NCBI GenBank assembly: GCA_963667315.1
Contig: OY763325.1
Coordinates: 868,001-932,000, forward strand
Source: DAINPP01 sp963667315
GTDB lineage: Bacteria > Thermotogota > Thermotogae > MWEM01
Length of the DNA: 64,000 bases
Direction of reading: 5' to 3'
In this document: positions 51,883 through 61,393 of the stretch, piece by piece
Layout: the number at the start of each line of letters is the position of its first letter
Position numbering within the stretch: the stretch's first letter is position 1
Made by a program: the position numbers and the translations under genes
Notes under the pieces: generated by a model
What the model saw: only the letters and a program-made list of their open reading frames with translations
Database searches by the model: none
Told to the model about the DNA's origin: nothing

Positions 51883-52989
51883 TCAGTCCTTTTTCTTTTT
51901 TGAGAAATATACAAGTTCTTGTTCTATAAATTCATCCAGTTCTCCATCCATTACCGCATCCGCATTTCCGGTTTCAACATTTGTTCTTAAATCTTTTACC
52001 ATTCTATATGGATGGAAAACATAGGATCTGATCTGGTTTCCCCAGGAAACATCATTCAATTCACCCTGAATACCTGATGCTTCCGCTTTTTGCTTTTCAA
52101 GCTCTATCTGATACAGTTTAGCCATTAGAATCTTCATTGCCGTATCTTTGTTTTGATGCTGATTCCTCTGGTTCTGACAGGTAACAACGATATTCGTTGG
52201 TAAATGTGTAATTCTTACTGCGGATTCAGTCCTGTTAACATGCTGTCCACCAGCACCGGAAGCTCTATAGACATCTATTCTGAGATCATCAGGGTTGATA
52301 TCTATATCAATATTATCATCTAATTCCGGTAAAATACTAACGGAAGCAAAAGATGTGTGTCTTCTGCTGTTCGAATCAAAGGGCGAGATTCTGACCAATC
52401 TGTGAATCCCCTGCTCATGTTTAAGATAACCATAGGTATACTCCCCTTTAATCAACAAGGTAACGCCTTTTATCCCCGCTTCATCTCCCGGCTGACTTTC
52501 AATAATCTCAGTAGTGAAATTTTTCCTTTCCGCCCATCTCAAATACATCCTGAGAAGCATCTGAGCCCAATCCTGTGATTCGGTTCCGCCAGCTCCGGCA
52601 TGGATCGTAAGAAAAGTGTTATTAATATCAAACCTTTCATTCAACAACATTGACAATTCAAATGCACGCACTTCTTTTTTCAATTTGTGAAGAAATTCAT
52701 GAAACTGTTCTTCCATAGAGTCATCTTCTTCAGCAAATTCCAACGCAACATCTGCATCACCTATTGTATCATTAATCTTTTTTATTTCTTCAATTTGTGT
52801 CCTGATTATTTTGGTATCGCGTAAAACTTCAGCGGCATGATCTTTATCATTCCAGAAATCTCCTTCTGACATTTCCTTTTCAAGTTGCTGAAGTTTGATT
52901 TTTCCCTCTTCTACATCAAACACCTTCGAAGTATCTCTGAATTTCTCCTTCAAAGTGTTCAATTCAGCTTTCTTCTCATATGGAATCAT
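51883..52989 (-). CDS. prfB: Peptide chain release factor 2
   Basis: 368 residues. Stop-codon recognition motif SPF in RISPFDSNSRRHTSF near 205, and the catalytic GGQ in ASGAGGQHVNRTESAVRI near 240. It frees the peptide at UGA and UAA codons. The N-terminal region (KAELNTLKEKFRDTSKVFD) runs on in one frame, so the autoregulatory programmed frameshift found in many prfB genes is absent. Start ATG 52989, 13 bases after secA; stop 3 bases before lspA. Confidence 0.95.
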   Translation of the reverse strand: MIPYEKKAELNTLKEKFRDTSKVFDVEEGKIKLQQLEKEMSEGDFWNDKDHAAEVLRDTKIIRTQIEEIKKINDTIGDADVALEFAEEDDSMEEQFHEFLHKLKKEVRAFELSMLLNERFDINNTFLTIHAGAGGTESQDWAQMLLRMYLRWAERKNFTTEIIESQPGDEAGIKGVTLLIKGEYTYGYLKHEQGIHRLVRISPFDSNSRRHTSFASVSILPELDDNIDIDINPDDLRIDVYRASGAGGQHVNRTESAVRITHLPTNIVVTCQNQRNQHQNKDTAMKILMAKLYQIELEKQKAEASGIQGELNDVSWGNQIRSYVFHPYRMVKDLRTNVETGNADAVMDGELDEFIEQELVYFSKKKKD

Positions 52990-53002
52990 CTTTTCACCTC
53001 AA

Positions 53003-55651
53003 TTAACGTTTAACTTTAAATCTCTTCTTCTTTCCTGAAGTCTGTGCCTGAGAAACCTTTCTCCGCTTATTCCTGTTAAAAGTATCCATTTCATCATGCG
53101 TATATTGCAAAGAATCAATCTCTTTCTGAGCTTTTTCAGAAGCCTGTTCAGAATTTGTTCTCGCAACTCTCAACAACATGGACGCCATATCATCATATAT
53201 CAAATCAATCATTTCGTCAAATAAACGATTGGCTTCACGTTTGAATTCCATCTGTGGATCTTTTTGACCATAGGATCTTAAATTGATTCCCTCTTTTACC
53301 CTATCGATATTCTCAAGATGTTTTCGCCATCTCTCATCAACAATTCTTAATAACAAAAATTTCTGAAGACCGGTGAAATCGTCTCCAACTTCCTCACGCT
53401 TATCATTATACATCTTGTATATCCTGTTAAAACAATCCTGTTCCAATTCTTCAGCTGTATTATATTTATCCACACTGATAAAATCAGTATCTATAGGGAA
53501 TAACGACAAGGATTTCTTCAGCCCTTCAATATCCCAATCATTTCCAGCTGTATGTTCCTTTACACGCCTTCCGACAGCTTCTTCATAAATCTCTTTCAAA
53601 TGATTTGAAATATCATCTTCTCCCAATATCCAGTCCCTGTGTTCATAAATGGCTTTTCTTTGCGCATCCATAATCGTATCAAGTTGTAACAGATATTTTC
53701 TCATTGCAAAATGCATCCCTTCAACTTTTTTCTGCGCTTTTTCTATCAGGTTTGTCAGCATGGAATGGTGGATAGGTTCTCCTTTTTCAAGTTTCAAGGC
53801 ATCCATAATCCCACCAATTCTTTCACCGCCAAATACCCTGACAAGATCATCCTCTACAGACAAGTAGAATTTTGAAGCACCGTTATCTCCCTGTCTACCA
53901 CTTCGACCTCTCAACTGATTATCAATACGTCTCGCTTCGTGTCTTTCTGTTCCAATAACATAAAGTCCGCCTTTCTCTTTTATTTCTTCGGATAACTTGA
54001 TATCCGTCCCTCTACCCGCCATGTTAGTCGCTATCGTTATAGCACCGTCCTCTCCGGCTCTTGCGACTATTTCAGCTTCACGTTCGTGATATTTGGCGTT
54101 TAAAACTTCATGCTTCAATCCCATTCTATGGAGCGCCTTACTGATTAATTCACTCTTTTCAATTGATGTTGTACCAACCAAAACAGGTTGCCCTTTCTCA
54201 TGGCTTATTTTGATTTCTTTTATAATGGCGGCATATTTTTCAGTTTCCGTTCTATATATTTCATCATCATGATCTTTTCTTGCGATCGGCTTATTCGTCG
54301 GAATAACAAGTACATTCATGTTATAAATCTGATCAAATTCCTCTTCCTCTGTTTTTGCCGTTCCCGTCATACCTGCCAGCTTGTCATACATTCTGAAGAA
54401 ATTCTGGAATGTAATGGTCGCATATGTAACCGATTCCTCCCTGACCTTTACACCTTCTTTTGCTTCAAGCGCCTGATGAAGACCACCACTGAATCTTCTA
54501 CCCGGCATTAATCTTCCTGTAAATGAATCAACAATGACAATTTCTTCTCCATCCTGTACGATATAATCCACCTCATTTTTATACATGTGCAAGGCAATGA
54601 GTGCATTATTGATATGATAAAGATTATCGATATTGACCGGATCATACAGATTGTCAATTCCAAGAAGCTTTTCAGCTCTAGCAATTCCATCATCGGTAAG
54701 ATTACAGGTTCTGCTTTTTTCATCAATCTCATAATCCTTATCTTTTGAAAATTTAGGGGCAAGCCTGGCAAACTTTGAATAAGTTACCTGAGACCCCTGA
54801 CTGGGACCTGAAATAATAAGAGGTGTTCTCGCTTCATCAATCAATATGCTGTCAACTTCATCTATTATGGCATAAAAATGTGAAGGTTGTGATTTGGCAC
54901 TCGTTTCATACACCATATTGTCTCGAAGATAATCAAAACCAAATTCATTATTCGTTCCATAAACAATATCAAGCTTGTAGACATCTTTCCTTTCAATCTG
55001 TTCCAATCTGGTTTTATAACCATCAATCGCTGATGCATTTAAATCAGATGGTTTCGGAAGCTCTCCTGAAAATTCTTTGGGCCAGACGCGAATATCATTT
55101 TTAAAATTTTGAGTCGCCGCTTCCTCATCTTCCCAGACTACTTTGTAGGTAATTCCCTGATTATTGATAACACCAACGGTTAATCCCTGCGCAAGATAAA
55201 TCGGAGCCATCCATTGAGCATCTCTTCTGGCAAGATAATCATTAACGGTTACCATATGAACCCCTTTCCCATAAAAAGCATTAAATGTAACGGGAAGCGT
55301 TGCCACAAGCGTCTTTCCTTCTCCGGTTTTCATTTCAGCGACTTCACCGTTGTCAAGAGTAATAGCACCGATCAGCTGTACGTCAAAGGGTCTTTGCCCC
55401 AGTGTTCTTTTAGCGATCTCTCTTGTTATGGCAAATGACTTTTGTCTGTTCAGTTCATGTCCTTCAAACGGCCCTTCACTCTTTAAAGCCAGCTCTTTCA
55501 TTTCACTTCTTAATAAATCAATTTCTTCTTTTAGTTCTGTATTCGTTTTACCGGTATAGTCACTTTCGAATAAATTTATTTTTTTTACAATATCCCTGTA
55601 TTTTTTTATTATTTTTTCATTTTTATCAAACAATTTTGAGAAAAAACCCAT
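53003..55651 (-). CDS. secA: Preprotein translocase ATPase SecA
   Basis: 882 residues. DEAD motor with Walker A MKTGEGKTLVATLP near 110, IIDEVDSILIDEARTPLIISG, TIATNMAGRGTDIKL and the second-domain LRGRSGRQGDNG. It drives unfolded proteins through SecYEG into or across the inner membrane. The C-terminal zinc-binding tail (CxCxSG) is missing; the protein ends in a basic run (GKKKRFKVKR) that could bind lipids or the ribosome. Start ATG 55651, with AAGGAG upstream. Confidence 0.96.
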   Translation of the reverse strand: MGFFSKLFDKNEKIIKKYRDIVKKINLFESDYTGKTNTELKEEIDLLRSEMKELALKSEGPFEGHELNRQKSFAITREIAKRTLGQRPFDVQLIGAITLDNGEVAEMKTGEGKTLVATLPVTFNAFYGKGVHMVTVNDYLARRDAQWMAPIYLAQGLTVGVINNQGITYKVVWEDEEAATQNFKNDIRVWPKEFSGELPKPSDLNASAIDGYKTRLEQIERKDVYKLDIVYGTNNEFGFDYLRDNMVYETSAKSQPSHFYAIIDEVDSILIDEARTPLIISGPSQGSQVTYSKFARLAPKFSKDKDYEIDEKSRTCNLTDDGIARAEKLLGIDNLYDPVNIDNLYHINNALIALHMYKNEVDYIVQDGEEIVIVDSFTGRLMPGRRFSGGLHQALEAKEGVKVREESVTYATITFQNFFRMYDKLAGMTGTAKTEEEEFDQIYNMNVLVIPTNKPIARKDHDDEIYRTETEKYAAIIKEIKISHEKGQPVLVGTTSIEKSELISKALHRMGLKHEVLNAKYHEREAEIVARAGEDGAITIATNMAGRGTDIKLSEEIKEKGGLYVIGTERHEARRIDNQLRGRSGRQGDNGASKFYLSVEDDLVRVFGGERIGGIMDALKLEKGEPIHHSMLTNLIEKAQKKVEGMHFAMRKYLLQLDTIMDAQRKAIYEHRDWILGEDDISNHLKEIYEEAVGRRVKEHTAGNDWDIEGLKKSLSLFPIDTDFISVDKYNTAEELEQDCFNRIYKMYNDKREEVGDDFTGLQKFLLLRIVDERWRKHLENIDRVKEGINLRSYGQKDPQMEFKREANRLFDEMIDLIYDDMASMLLRVARTNSEQASEKAQKEIDSLQYTHDEMDTFNRNKRRKVSQAQTSGKKKRFKVKR

Positions 55652-55668
55652 ATTCCCAACTCCTTAAT

Positions 55669-56961
55669 TTAAAAAATCCTGAACAAATTTTTAATGATTT
55701 TATCATCTATATATGAAAAATGGTAAATCTCGATTGTAGAAACATCAGCATTATAATTTTGATCAATGACTTCTGCCTTCAAGAGCATATTCCGCTCAAA
55801 CTTTGTCATCATCTCAGAAATAATCTGATTATTCTCATCAATCTTTTCAACCTCATCAGTAGAAATCAAAAAATGATTATCATAAAGTGAAAGAAAGTAA
55901 TCGTCGGCAAACGGTTTAATAGAATTCTTTGTATTCAATCCCCATGAACTGATATAGCGTTGCCAGATTCTATTTTCAAGTAAGGCCTCATCACAGCTGA
56001 AACCCAACAACCATCTGGAATCTTTTTTAAATAGGAAAGAGTATATAACACCTTTTTCAAGCAGTTCAAAGACCGAAAGCCATTCTCCTATTGAGGAATA
56101 GACTTCAAAATTATCATAAAAATACTCTTTTATCTCATTTGAAGAATTGATCTCAAAAAAATCCGGGTGATCGAAACGAAATGGAATATAGATATTGTCA
56201 AGAAGAAACTGTGTCTTTTCACCTGGACTTGAAAGCGTTTCCCGTGATCCCATCAATTCTTTTCGTTCGAAATTCAAAAAGGAATAAGCGTTGGTAATCT
56301 CTATATTTTCCTGATTACTTTCCGAATAAAATATAACATCTTTAGAAAACTCATTTCTATTCAACATGATCTGAAATTGCTTCTCAAGATAGTCTTCATC
56401 ACTTGAGAAGGCAATGAAATCACCAAATACTCTCGATTTGACAGTAAACCCGGATATGATATTCATCAGAACCTCTAGACCGTCAAATTGCTCTATACAG
56501 ATAATATTTTTCTCATGCTCCGTAAAAAAATGCTCTAAAAAGTCGTTTACATGAAATATATTGTGAAAAAAATCCTGAAAACTGAACGAAAACGCTTCAT
56601 CACTGATAATAACTATCCTGGACTCAAAGAACTTTTCGATAACACCGGAATCAAGATTGTACCTTTTTGAAAATTCTTCAATAAAAAGTCGTTTTTGTTT
56701 TTCTACACGAAATTCCTTTACCGCTTTATAGAGTCCTTTTATATTTTCAAAACCAAGAACCCACGAAGATGGTGCATTGTAGTATAAAACAGTTTCAGCT
56801 TCTGAAGACCAGGGAATACTATTCGAAAACCCATATGCTGAAAGCAGTATTAAAAAAATATAAATAAAAAAAGCAGGACGACCTGAAGGAAATTCCTTCA
56901 GGTCATTTATCCTGTTTTTTATCTTCTTATCCAGATTCTCAGAACATCTGTCCGTAAGCAA
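55669..56961 (-). CDS. Unknown envelope protein with N-terminal signal anchor
   Basis: About 430 residues, start uncertain: TTG 56961 has GGGGTG 9 bases upstream but overlaps bamA by 23 bases; TTG 56997 or GTG 56973 are possible. A hydrophobic segment (AFFIYIFLILLSAYGF, near 25-45) indicates export. The rest is globular, with SSEAETVLYYNAPSSWVLGF after the signal and repeated aromatic/charged stretches; I do not recognise a family, though the layout recalls DUF3352 proteins. An intrinsic terminator is encoded by its first 40 codons (56866-56914). It sits between bamA and secA, so a role in envelope biogenesis is plausible but unproven. Confidence 0.55.
   Translation of the reverse strand: MLTDRCSENLDKKIKNRINDLKEFPSGRPAFFIYIFLILLSAYGFSNSIPWSSEAETVLYYNAPSSWVLGFENIKGLYKAVKEFRVEKQKRLFIEEFSKRYNLDSGVIEKFFESRIVIISDEAFSFSFQDFFHNIFHVNDFLEHFFTEHEKNIICIEQFDGLEVLMNIISGFTVKSRVFGDFIAFSSDEDYLEKQFQIMLNRNEFSKDVIFYSESNQENIEITNAYSFLNFERKELMGSRETLSSPGEKTQFLLDNIYIPFRFDHPDFFEINSSNEIKEYFYDNFEVYSSIGEWLSVFELLEKGVIYSFLFKKDSRWLLGFSCDEALLENRIWQRYISSWGLNTKNSIKPFADDYFLSLYDNHFLISTDEVEKIDENNQIISEMMTKFERNMLLKAEVIDQNYNADVSTIEIYHFSYIDDKIIKNLFRIF
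56866..56914 (-). terminator. Intrinsic terminator after bamA, inside the following ORF
   Basis: Minus strand: a 12-base perfect stem with a 1-base centre (56880-56904), extended by an outer 5-base stem (CAGGA at 56914-56910 with TCCTG at 56878-56874), then seven T at 56872-56866. It begins 25 bases after the bamA stop. It lies within the 5' coding part of the next ORF. Confidence 0.75.
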
Positions 56962-59284
56962 ACGTAATTCCACCCCATTTAGGACCTTCGCTGCCAAGTA
57001 GTGACGGCGAAATATCCCAAGGAATATCCAATCTTAAAACACCGAATCCCGGTACATTAAATCTTACACCAAAACCTACACTAGAGTAAAGTTTCGAATT
57101 TGAAATATTTGTAAATTCATCCCAGCCAAAGGCATTATCACTAAACGCTGCAAATTCCACCCCAAGCGAATTCATATTAACAAATTTAAACCTGTATTCA
57201 AAATTCAAAGCACTGACATAATCGACACTGATTCCCCTGTCATATGCAATACCCCTTATAAACATATTATTACTGCCACCGATCGTATAATTGATGGGGT
57301 TGCCAACCTCCCAAGGGATCTGACCGGATATAAACCTTCCGGCAAATACATGATTTTCCCAAGGGGAATAAAATCCGCTGATTGATTCGTAAATTTTAAA
57401 CCAATGTTCTGTAACAAAGTCAAATGGTAACGAATAATCAGCTCTCGTCCTAAAAAAGATACCATAATTCGGACTAAAATAATTGTCTCTGCTGTCGAAT
57501 TGATAACTTAATCCTAAAATAGCCTTGATTCCTTCTTCTGCAATTTGATTTGTCAATGAAGCATTATCCGTACTGAACCCATAATTTTTGAATTTCCCCC
57601 AAGTGAAATCGGTCCCTACGGTCTGGAAATCGTCAATCCTATAGCTCATATTCGGCTGGATTGTGAAGTCTTCAGATTCATACGTTACGGTCGTTGAATT
57701 CGCTGTATCTGTTGAATTATCAAGCGTCAGCGTTTTCGCATTAAAATTTTTACCATACGTAACACTGATTCCGGCATCTATCGGTGAAGAAAATACACTG
57801 GCAACGTTGTAACCCAGACTGATACTTGGATATTTCCCCAACGTTGTTGACACATCAATAGATTGACCCTGACCCATAGGATTTTTCAGACCAAGTCCTA
57901 TTTTCCCGTAGAAATTCTGCATAAAGGATTCTCCACCAATCTTAGGATCAAAAGTAACATTGGTCTTGAATTCTATATTATTCTCAAGTTCAGCTAATTT
58001 AATCAATATCGTCACCGCAGTTGAATTAGCCGATAAGCCAAGTGGTTCAAGATTAATCGATCCAAAGTAACCTGTTTTATTCAGATTCACATAGGTCTGC
58101 TGTAACCCTTTCAAAGTGATTGGTTCACCTTTTTCAAATGCAATTTCCCTTTGCACGAGATCTTCTCTTGTCTTCGTCAAACCCTGGATTTTATAGTCGG
58201 CAAGAAATCCTTCCGCTATTTTGAATACCAGCTCACCTGATTCCGGATTATAACGAGGTGTAACCACTATCATCGGATATCCCGCATTCTCATATATTTT
58301 TTTTATTCTCTGAGCATCTCTTAAAACATCAATCAATACCGTATGTGTTTCAAAAGTTGATCGAAGATTTTTTGTTAACTCCGAACTGACGATCAACGTA
58401 TTCCCTTGAATGGATAATACATTAATCGGCATATTTTCCGGAACTACCGGATTTAATTTTAAATCAATAACAAGATTCGTCACATATTCGCCACTTTCAA
58501 GGGGTTCCGGAAAATTTTCAAAATCAATCTGTGTATCCGAACTGATCAAACCCGTATTGAACAGTCTCGATAAAGCCAACTGAAGTGTTGAATTTGAAGG
58601 ATAATAATTCTTCTTTAAAAGGAAAAGCTTCCAGAAATCCTGAACATATTCTTTTAAATATTTCAAATCCAGTAATTCTTTAACTTCTTCATAGCTTATA
58701 TCACCCAATTCGCCCTTTAAAACAAAATCATAAAGGCCGTATTCTATGACAGATATCCTTAGCTTACCTTCCGGCAAGATTACACCTGATACTGTGTTCT
58801 CGATATTATTCTGGATTTCTATTAACTGATAGCCGGCAACGAGAAACTCGTTTTTAATTGAATTTTGCGTCCTGATCAATTTTTTATAATTCACAGCCTT
58901 ACCGGTTTCAATCAGAATAAGATCATCAAGCAATCTTTTTTCAATTAGTTCCGGTCCATTAACATAGATTTCGACCTCGTTTACCATTGGATATTCGATA
59001 ACTTCTATTGTCAGGATTTTTGAATTATTGACATAATCACTCATATAATACTTGACATCCTGAAAATAACCCATATCCTTCACATTGAAGATATCTCTTT
59101 CAATATCGGCATAATTGATGTCATTACCTTCTTGACATTTTGAGATATTCTGTAGAATTTCTTCCGTTTGAATGGTGAAATTCCCTTTAATTTCCAGTAA
59201 ACCAATCTTGATACTGAAAGCACTTCCGATAAACACCAACAAAGACAACAATAAGATAATATTCCTCTTAGAATTCAAAAACAT
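56939..59284 (-). CDS. bamA: Outer-membrane assembly factor BamA (Omp85)
   Basis: 781 residues. Signal peptide (NIILLLSLLVFIGSAFS), then several POTRA domains (IKIGLLEIKGNFTIQTEEIL, VNEVEIYVNGPELIEK, FLADYKIQGLTKTREDLVQREI) to about 425, then a beta barrel ending in WGGITFAYGQMF with the terminal phenylalanine of the outer-membrane signal. It folds and inserts outer-membrane proteins. ATG 59284 overlaps the GGGAGGGG ribosome site; a TTG at 59278 would have better spacing, so the true start may be six bases later. Followed by a terminator inside the next ORF. Confidence 0.92.
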   Translation of the reverse strand: MFLNSKRNIILLLSLLVFIGSAFSIKIGLLEIKGNFTIQTEEILQNISKCQEGNDINYADIERDIFNVKDMGYFQDVKYYMSDYVNNSKILTIEVIEYPMVNEVEIYVNGPELIEKRLLDDLILIETGKAVNYKKLIRTQNSIKNEFLVAGYQLIEIQNNIENTVSGVILPEGKLRISVIEYGLYDFVLKGELGDISYEEVKELLDLKYLKEYVQDFWKLFLLKKNYYPSNSTLQLALSRLFNTGLISSDTQIDFENFPEPLESGEYVTNLVIDLKLNPVVPENMPINVLSIQGNTLIVSSELTKNLRSTFETHTVLIDVLRDAQRIKKIYENAGYPMIVVTPRYNPESGELVFKIAEGFLADYKIQGLTKTREDLVQREIAFEKGEPITLKGLQQTYVNLNKTGYFGSINLEPLGLSANSTAVTILIKLAELENNIEFKTNVTFDPKIGGESFMQNFYGKIGLGLKNPMGQGQSIDVSTTLGKYPSISLGYNVASVFSSPIDAGISVTYGKNFNAKTLTLDNSTDTANSTTVTYESEDFTIQPNMSYRIDDFQTVGTDFTWGKFKNYGFSTDNASLTNQIAEEGIKAILGLSYQFDSRDNYFSPNYGIFFRTRADYSLPFDFVTEHWFKIYESISGFYSPWENHVFAGRFISGQIPWEVGNPINYTIGGSNNMFIRGIAYDRGISVDYVSALNFEYRFKFVNMNSLGVEFAAFSDNAFGWDEFTNISNSKLYSSVGFGVRFNVPGFGVLRLDIPWDISPSLLGSEGPKWGGITFAYGQMF

Positions 59285-59308
59285 TCCCCTCCCATAAAAC
59301 CCATAAAT

Positions 59309-59734
59309 TTATATTTTTTTAATAATTTTCGGCAACGCAGCTTCTGATTTCCTGAAGATTTTTTTATCGTATACAGCAGTAATGAAATAAGTTCCAAATA
59401 ATGCCGCAAGAGAAACAGATACTGCTATATATTCATTCGTATTTAATATACCAATCATAAAAAAGAGAACTATCAGAAAGATGATCAAAGGAACACCGTA
59501 TACCAGAAAAGCAATTCGGCTTACAGATATTTCAGGAAGACGAAATTCAACAATATCCCCCTTTTTTAATGCTTCTCCGGATATATTGACAGCTTTAAAA
59601 CAAAATTCATTCTTCACTCCGCATAAAACTTTCGAATTACAACTATGACATGCCTCAGGTCTTATTTTCTTTAAAATAAAATCACTCTTTTTTCCTTTTA
59701 CCTCAATCGTTTCGACTATAGCTGTTTCTTTCAT
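59309..59734 (-). CDS. RseC/MucC-like membrane protein
   Basis: 141 residues. Four cysteines near 29-46 (EACHSCNSKVLCGVKNEFCF), a GDIVEFRLPE segment and two hydrophobic helices (LVYGVPLIIFLIVLFFMIGIL and AVSVSLAALFGTYFITAVY) match the SoxR-reducing/RseC family, which is tied to redox and electron-transfer complexes. Start ATG 59734. It lies between the lytic transglycosylase and bamA. Confidence 0.75.
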   Translation of the reverse strand: MKETAIVETIEVKGKKSDFILKKIRPEACHSCNSKVLCGVKNEFCFKAVNISGEALKKGDIVEFRLPEISVSRIAFLVYGVPLIIFLIVLFFMIGILNTNEYIAVSVSLAALFGTYFITAVYDKKIFRKSEAALPKIIKKI

Positions 59735-59746
59735 CTTTCCCCCAAA

Positions 59747-60760
59747 TTAGAATTTAATCACACATTCTATGCCCGGTTTAAATTTAAAATTGTCATATTC
59801 TGCCTTTAAAGAAAGTTTGATCCTGTTTTCAAATTCCATACCGGGTGCAAAGTATATTTTATCCTTTGAAAAACCATAATTCATACAAAAAAGGCCAAAT
59901 GAATTATACCCTTCCCATATTAAATCTTCTTGATTAAAATCATACTTCAATGTAATTCTGTCAAACCAGTCATTACTTTTCAAAGTAATACCGGAAACCA
60001 ACCCCTGATCATAGCCAATATAAAGATTCATAAACCAGAAAAAAGCGAAATCCTGGAAAACAGAAAAATTAAAATTCTCTACTGAAAGTTCTTCAAGAGC
60101 TTTGTAATCTGCTTTTAAGGCGATAGAACCGAAAAAGAATTCAGGTATTACAGCAGAAATAGACAATTCATTCTTGCAACCCGTTGTGTATCTTAAATCA
60201 AACCAGAGATAGTCCTTTAAAGAAATCCAATCACCTTCACTGTACAGACGTTGGAATCCATGAATTTTATTCACATAATTTTTTATCCGATTATCCGATG
60301 CCGGATTCTGACCTGAATCCACCATTTTTTTTGTCCCGTAGAATCCAATATGATATGCTCCAAGTGCGGCATCCATATTCCCAAGTGTTTTTTTATACCG
60401 ATTTAAAAGCTTCATCACATCATCATTTTTATATGGATTAAACGGATTATGGATACCTGTCTCCTGTGCAAGAAACGGTTTCATCTGAAAAGGTCCTATA
60501 GCATTCGAAGGAGAGATCGAGTGAATGATAAAAGACGATTCCGTTTGCATCAAAGCTGTAACAACCGGGTCTTTTACCTCAACACCCCAAATCGTATCAG
60601 TCAATACCCTGGACATTAAAGACAAAGTGTAATCATTTTCAGATAAATCAAGCGTCACCCTCGGTTGTTGATAATACAGCATCTCGTTTGGAAATAGATA
60701 GGCAAACACTCGGGTAACTATTAAGATTAAAATGATTGAAATTATATACTTTCTACCCAT
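59747..60760 (-). CDS. Lytic transglycosylase with C-terminal beta-strand domain
   Basis: 337 residues. Signal peptide (YIISIILILIVTRVFA). Residues 60-180 are an SLT domain: VTALMQTESSFIIHSISPSNAIGPFQMKP carries the catalytic glutamate (QTESSF) and AIGPFQM, and LGAYHIGFYG is the usual last motif. It cleaves the glycan strands of peptidoglycan. The last 140 residues are alternating beta strands (FFFGSIALKADYK, SGITLKSNDWFDRITLKYDF, FENRIKLSLKAEYDNFKF) and the chain ends in IECVIKF, the aromatic end typical of outer-membrane barrels. Overlaps the upstream flavodoxin gene by 19 bases. Confidence 0.75.
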   Translation of the reverse strand: MGRKYIISIILILIVTRVFAYLFPNEMLYYQQPRVTLDLSENDYTLSLMSRVLTDTIWGVEVKDPVVTALMQTESSFIIHSISPSNAIGPFQMKPFLAQETGIHNPFNPYKNDDVMKLLNRYKKTLGNMDAALGAYHIGFYGTKKMVDSGQNPASDNRIKNYVNKIHGFQRLYSEGDWISLKDYLWFDLRYTTGCKNELSISAVIPEFFFGSIALKADYKALEELSVENFNFSVFQDFAFFWFMNLYIGYDQGLVSGITLKSNDWFDRITLKYDFNQEDLIWEGYNSFGLFCMNYGFSKDKIYFAPGMEFENRIKLSLKAEYDNFKFKPGIECVIKF

Positions 60761-61308
60761 TTGCTTATCGCTTTTTTTAAGCTTTCTGGAGGTCTATGAG
60801 ATGAATCGTCCCCAACACAATGTTTTATTCCATAAGATGAAAATTCCTTTTCAAAAGTATATTCAGGTTTAACAGGAACACATTCCATTCCCATGTGATG
60901 CCCATAGGTCAGAATAGATTTAAGACAGGACTCACCACCACCGTTGATATCCCCTACAGTTGTATAAGCCATTATTTTTTTTGAATAAAGCGAACTGTTA
61001 ACCCAGTAATCGCATGTATCATCCATGAATTGTTTCATGGGTCCTGAACAAAGACCAAAATAGGTTGGCGAACCAAACACAATAACATCATTTCCCAGCA
61101 TATCTTCAGGCGTTACAATTTCTACAGCCTTTATGTCCTGATAATAGTCATCAATCAATTCTAGCGTATCTTTCAAATTATCAATAGCTTTATCATCTAC
61201 TCTTCTTATAATAACCTCATGCCCTGACTCTCTGATAACAGCTTCAAACAACCTGGCAATCAAATAATTATTGCCTGTAACGCTGTGAAAAATGATCAAG
61301 AATTTCAA
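60742..61308 (-). CDS. Flavodoxin-fold NAD(P)H-dependent oxidoreductase
   Basis: 188 residues. FMN-binding loops FHSVTGNNYLIAR near 8-20 and FGSPTYFGLCSGPMKQFMD near 85, and TVGDINGGGESCL near 120, match WrbA/flavodoxin-like reductases. Cytoplasmic. TTG 61308 gives the family start KFLIIFHS behind AGGATGTGA; a GTG at 61317 is less likely. First gene of the long minus-strand block. Role: two-electron reduction of quinones or proteins; the partner is unknown. Confidence 0.75.
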   Translation of the reverse strand: MKFLIIFHSVTGNNYLIARLFEAVIRESGHEVIIRRVDDKAIDNLKDTLELIDDYYQDIKAVEIVTPEDMLGNDVIVFGSPTYFGLCSGPMKQFMDDTCDYWVNSSLYSKKIMAYTTVGDINGGGESCLKSILTYGHHMGMECVPVKPEYTFEKEFSSYGIKHCVGDDSSHRPPESLKKAISKWVESI

Positions 61309-61393
61309 AAATATCACATCCTAACATAATCTCCAAAATCACACCTTTTTATTATATACTATATCAACAATAATATTGCTGAAAGGAGCGAAA

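Noticed and set aside
51883..52989. Programmed frameshift in prfB
   Set aside because: The frame is continuous from ATG to the end, with no in-frame TGA in the first 40 codons.
54188..54511. Plus-strand ORF antisense to secA
   Set aside because: No ribosome site, unlikely composition, fully within conserved secA.
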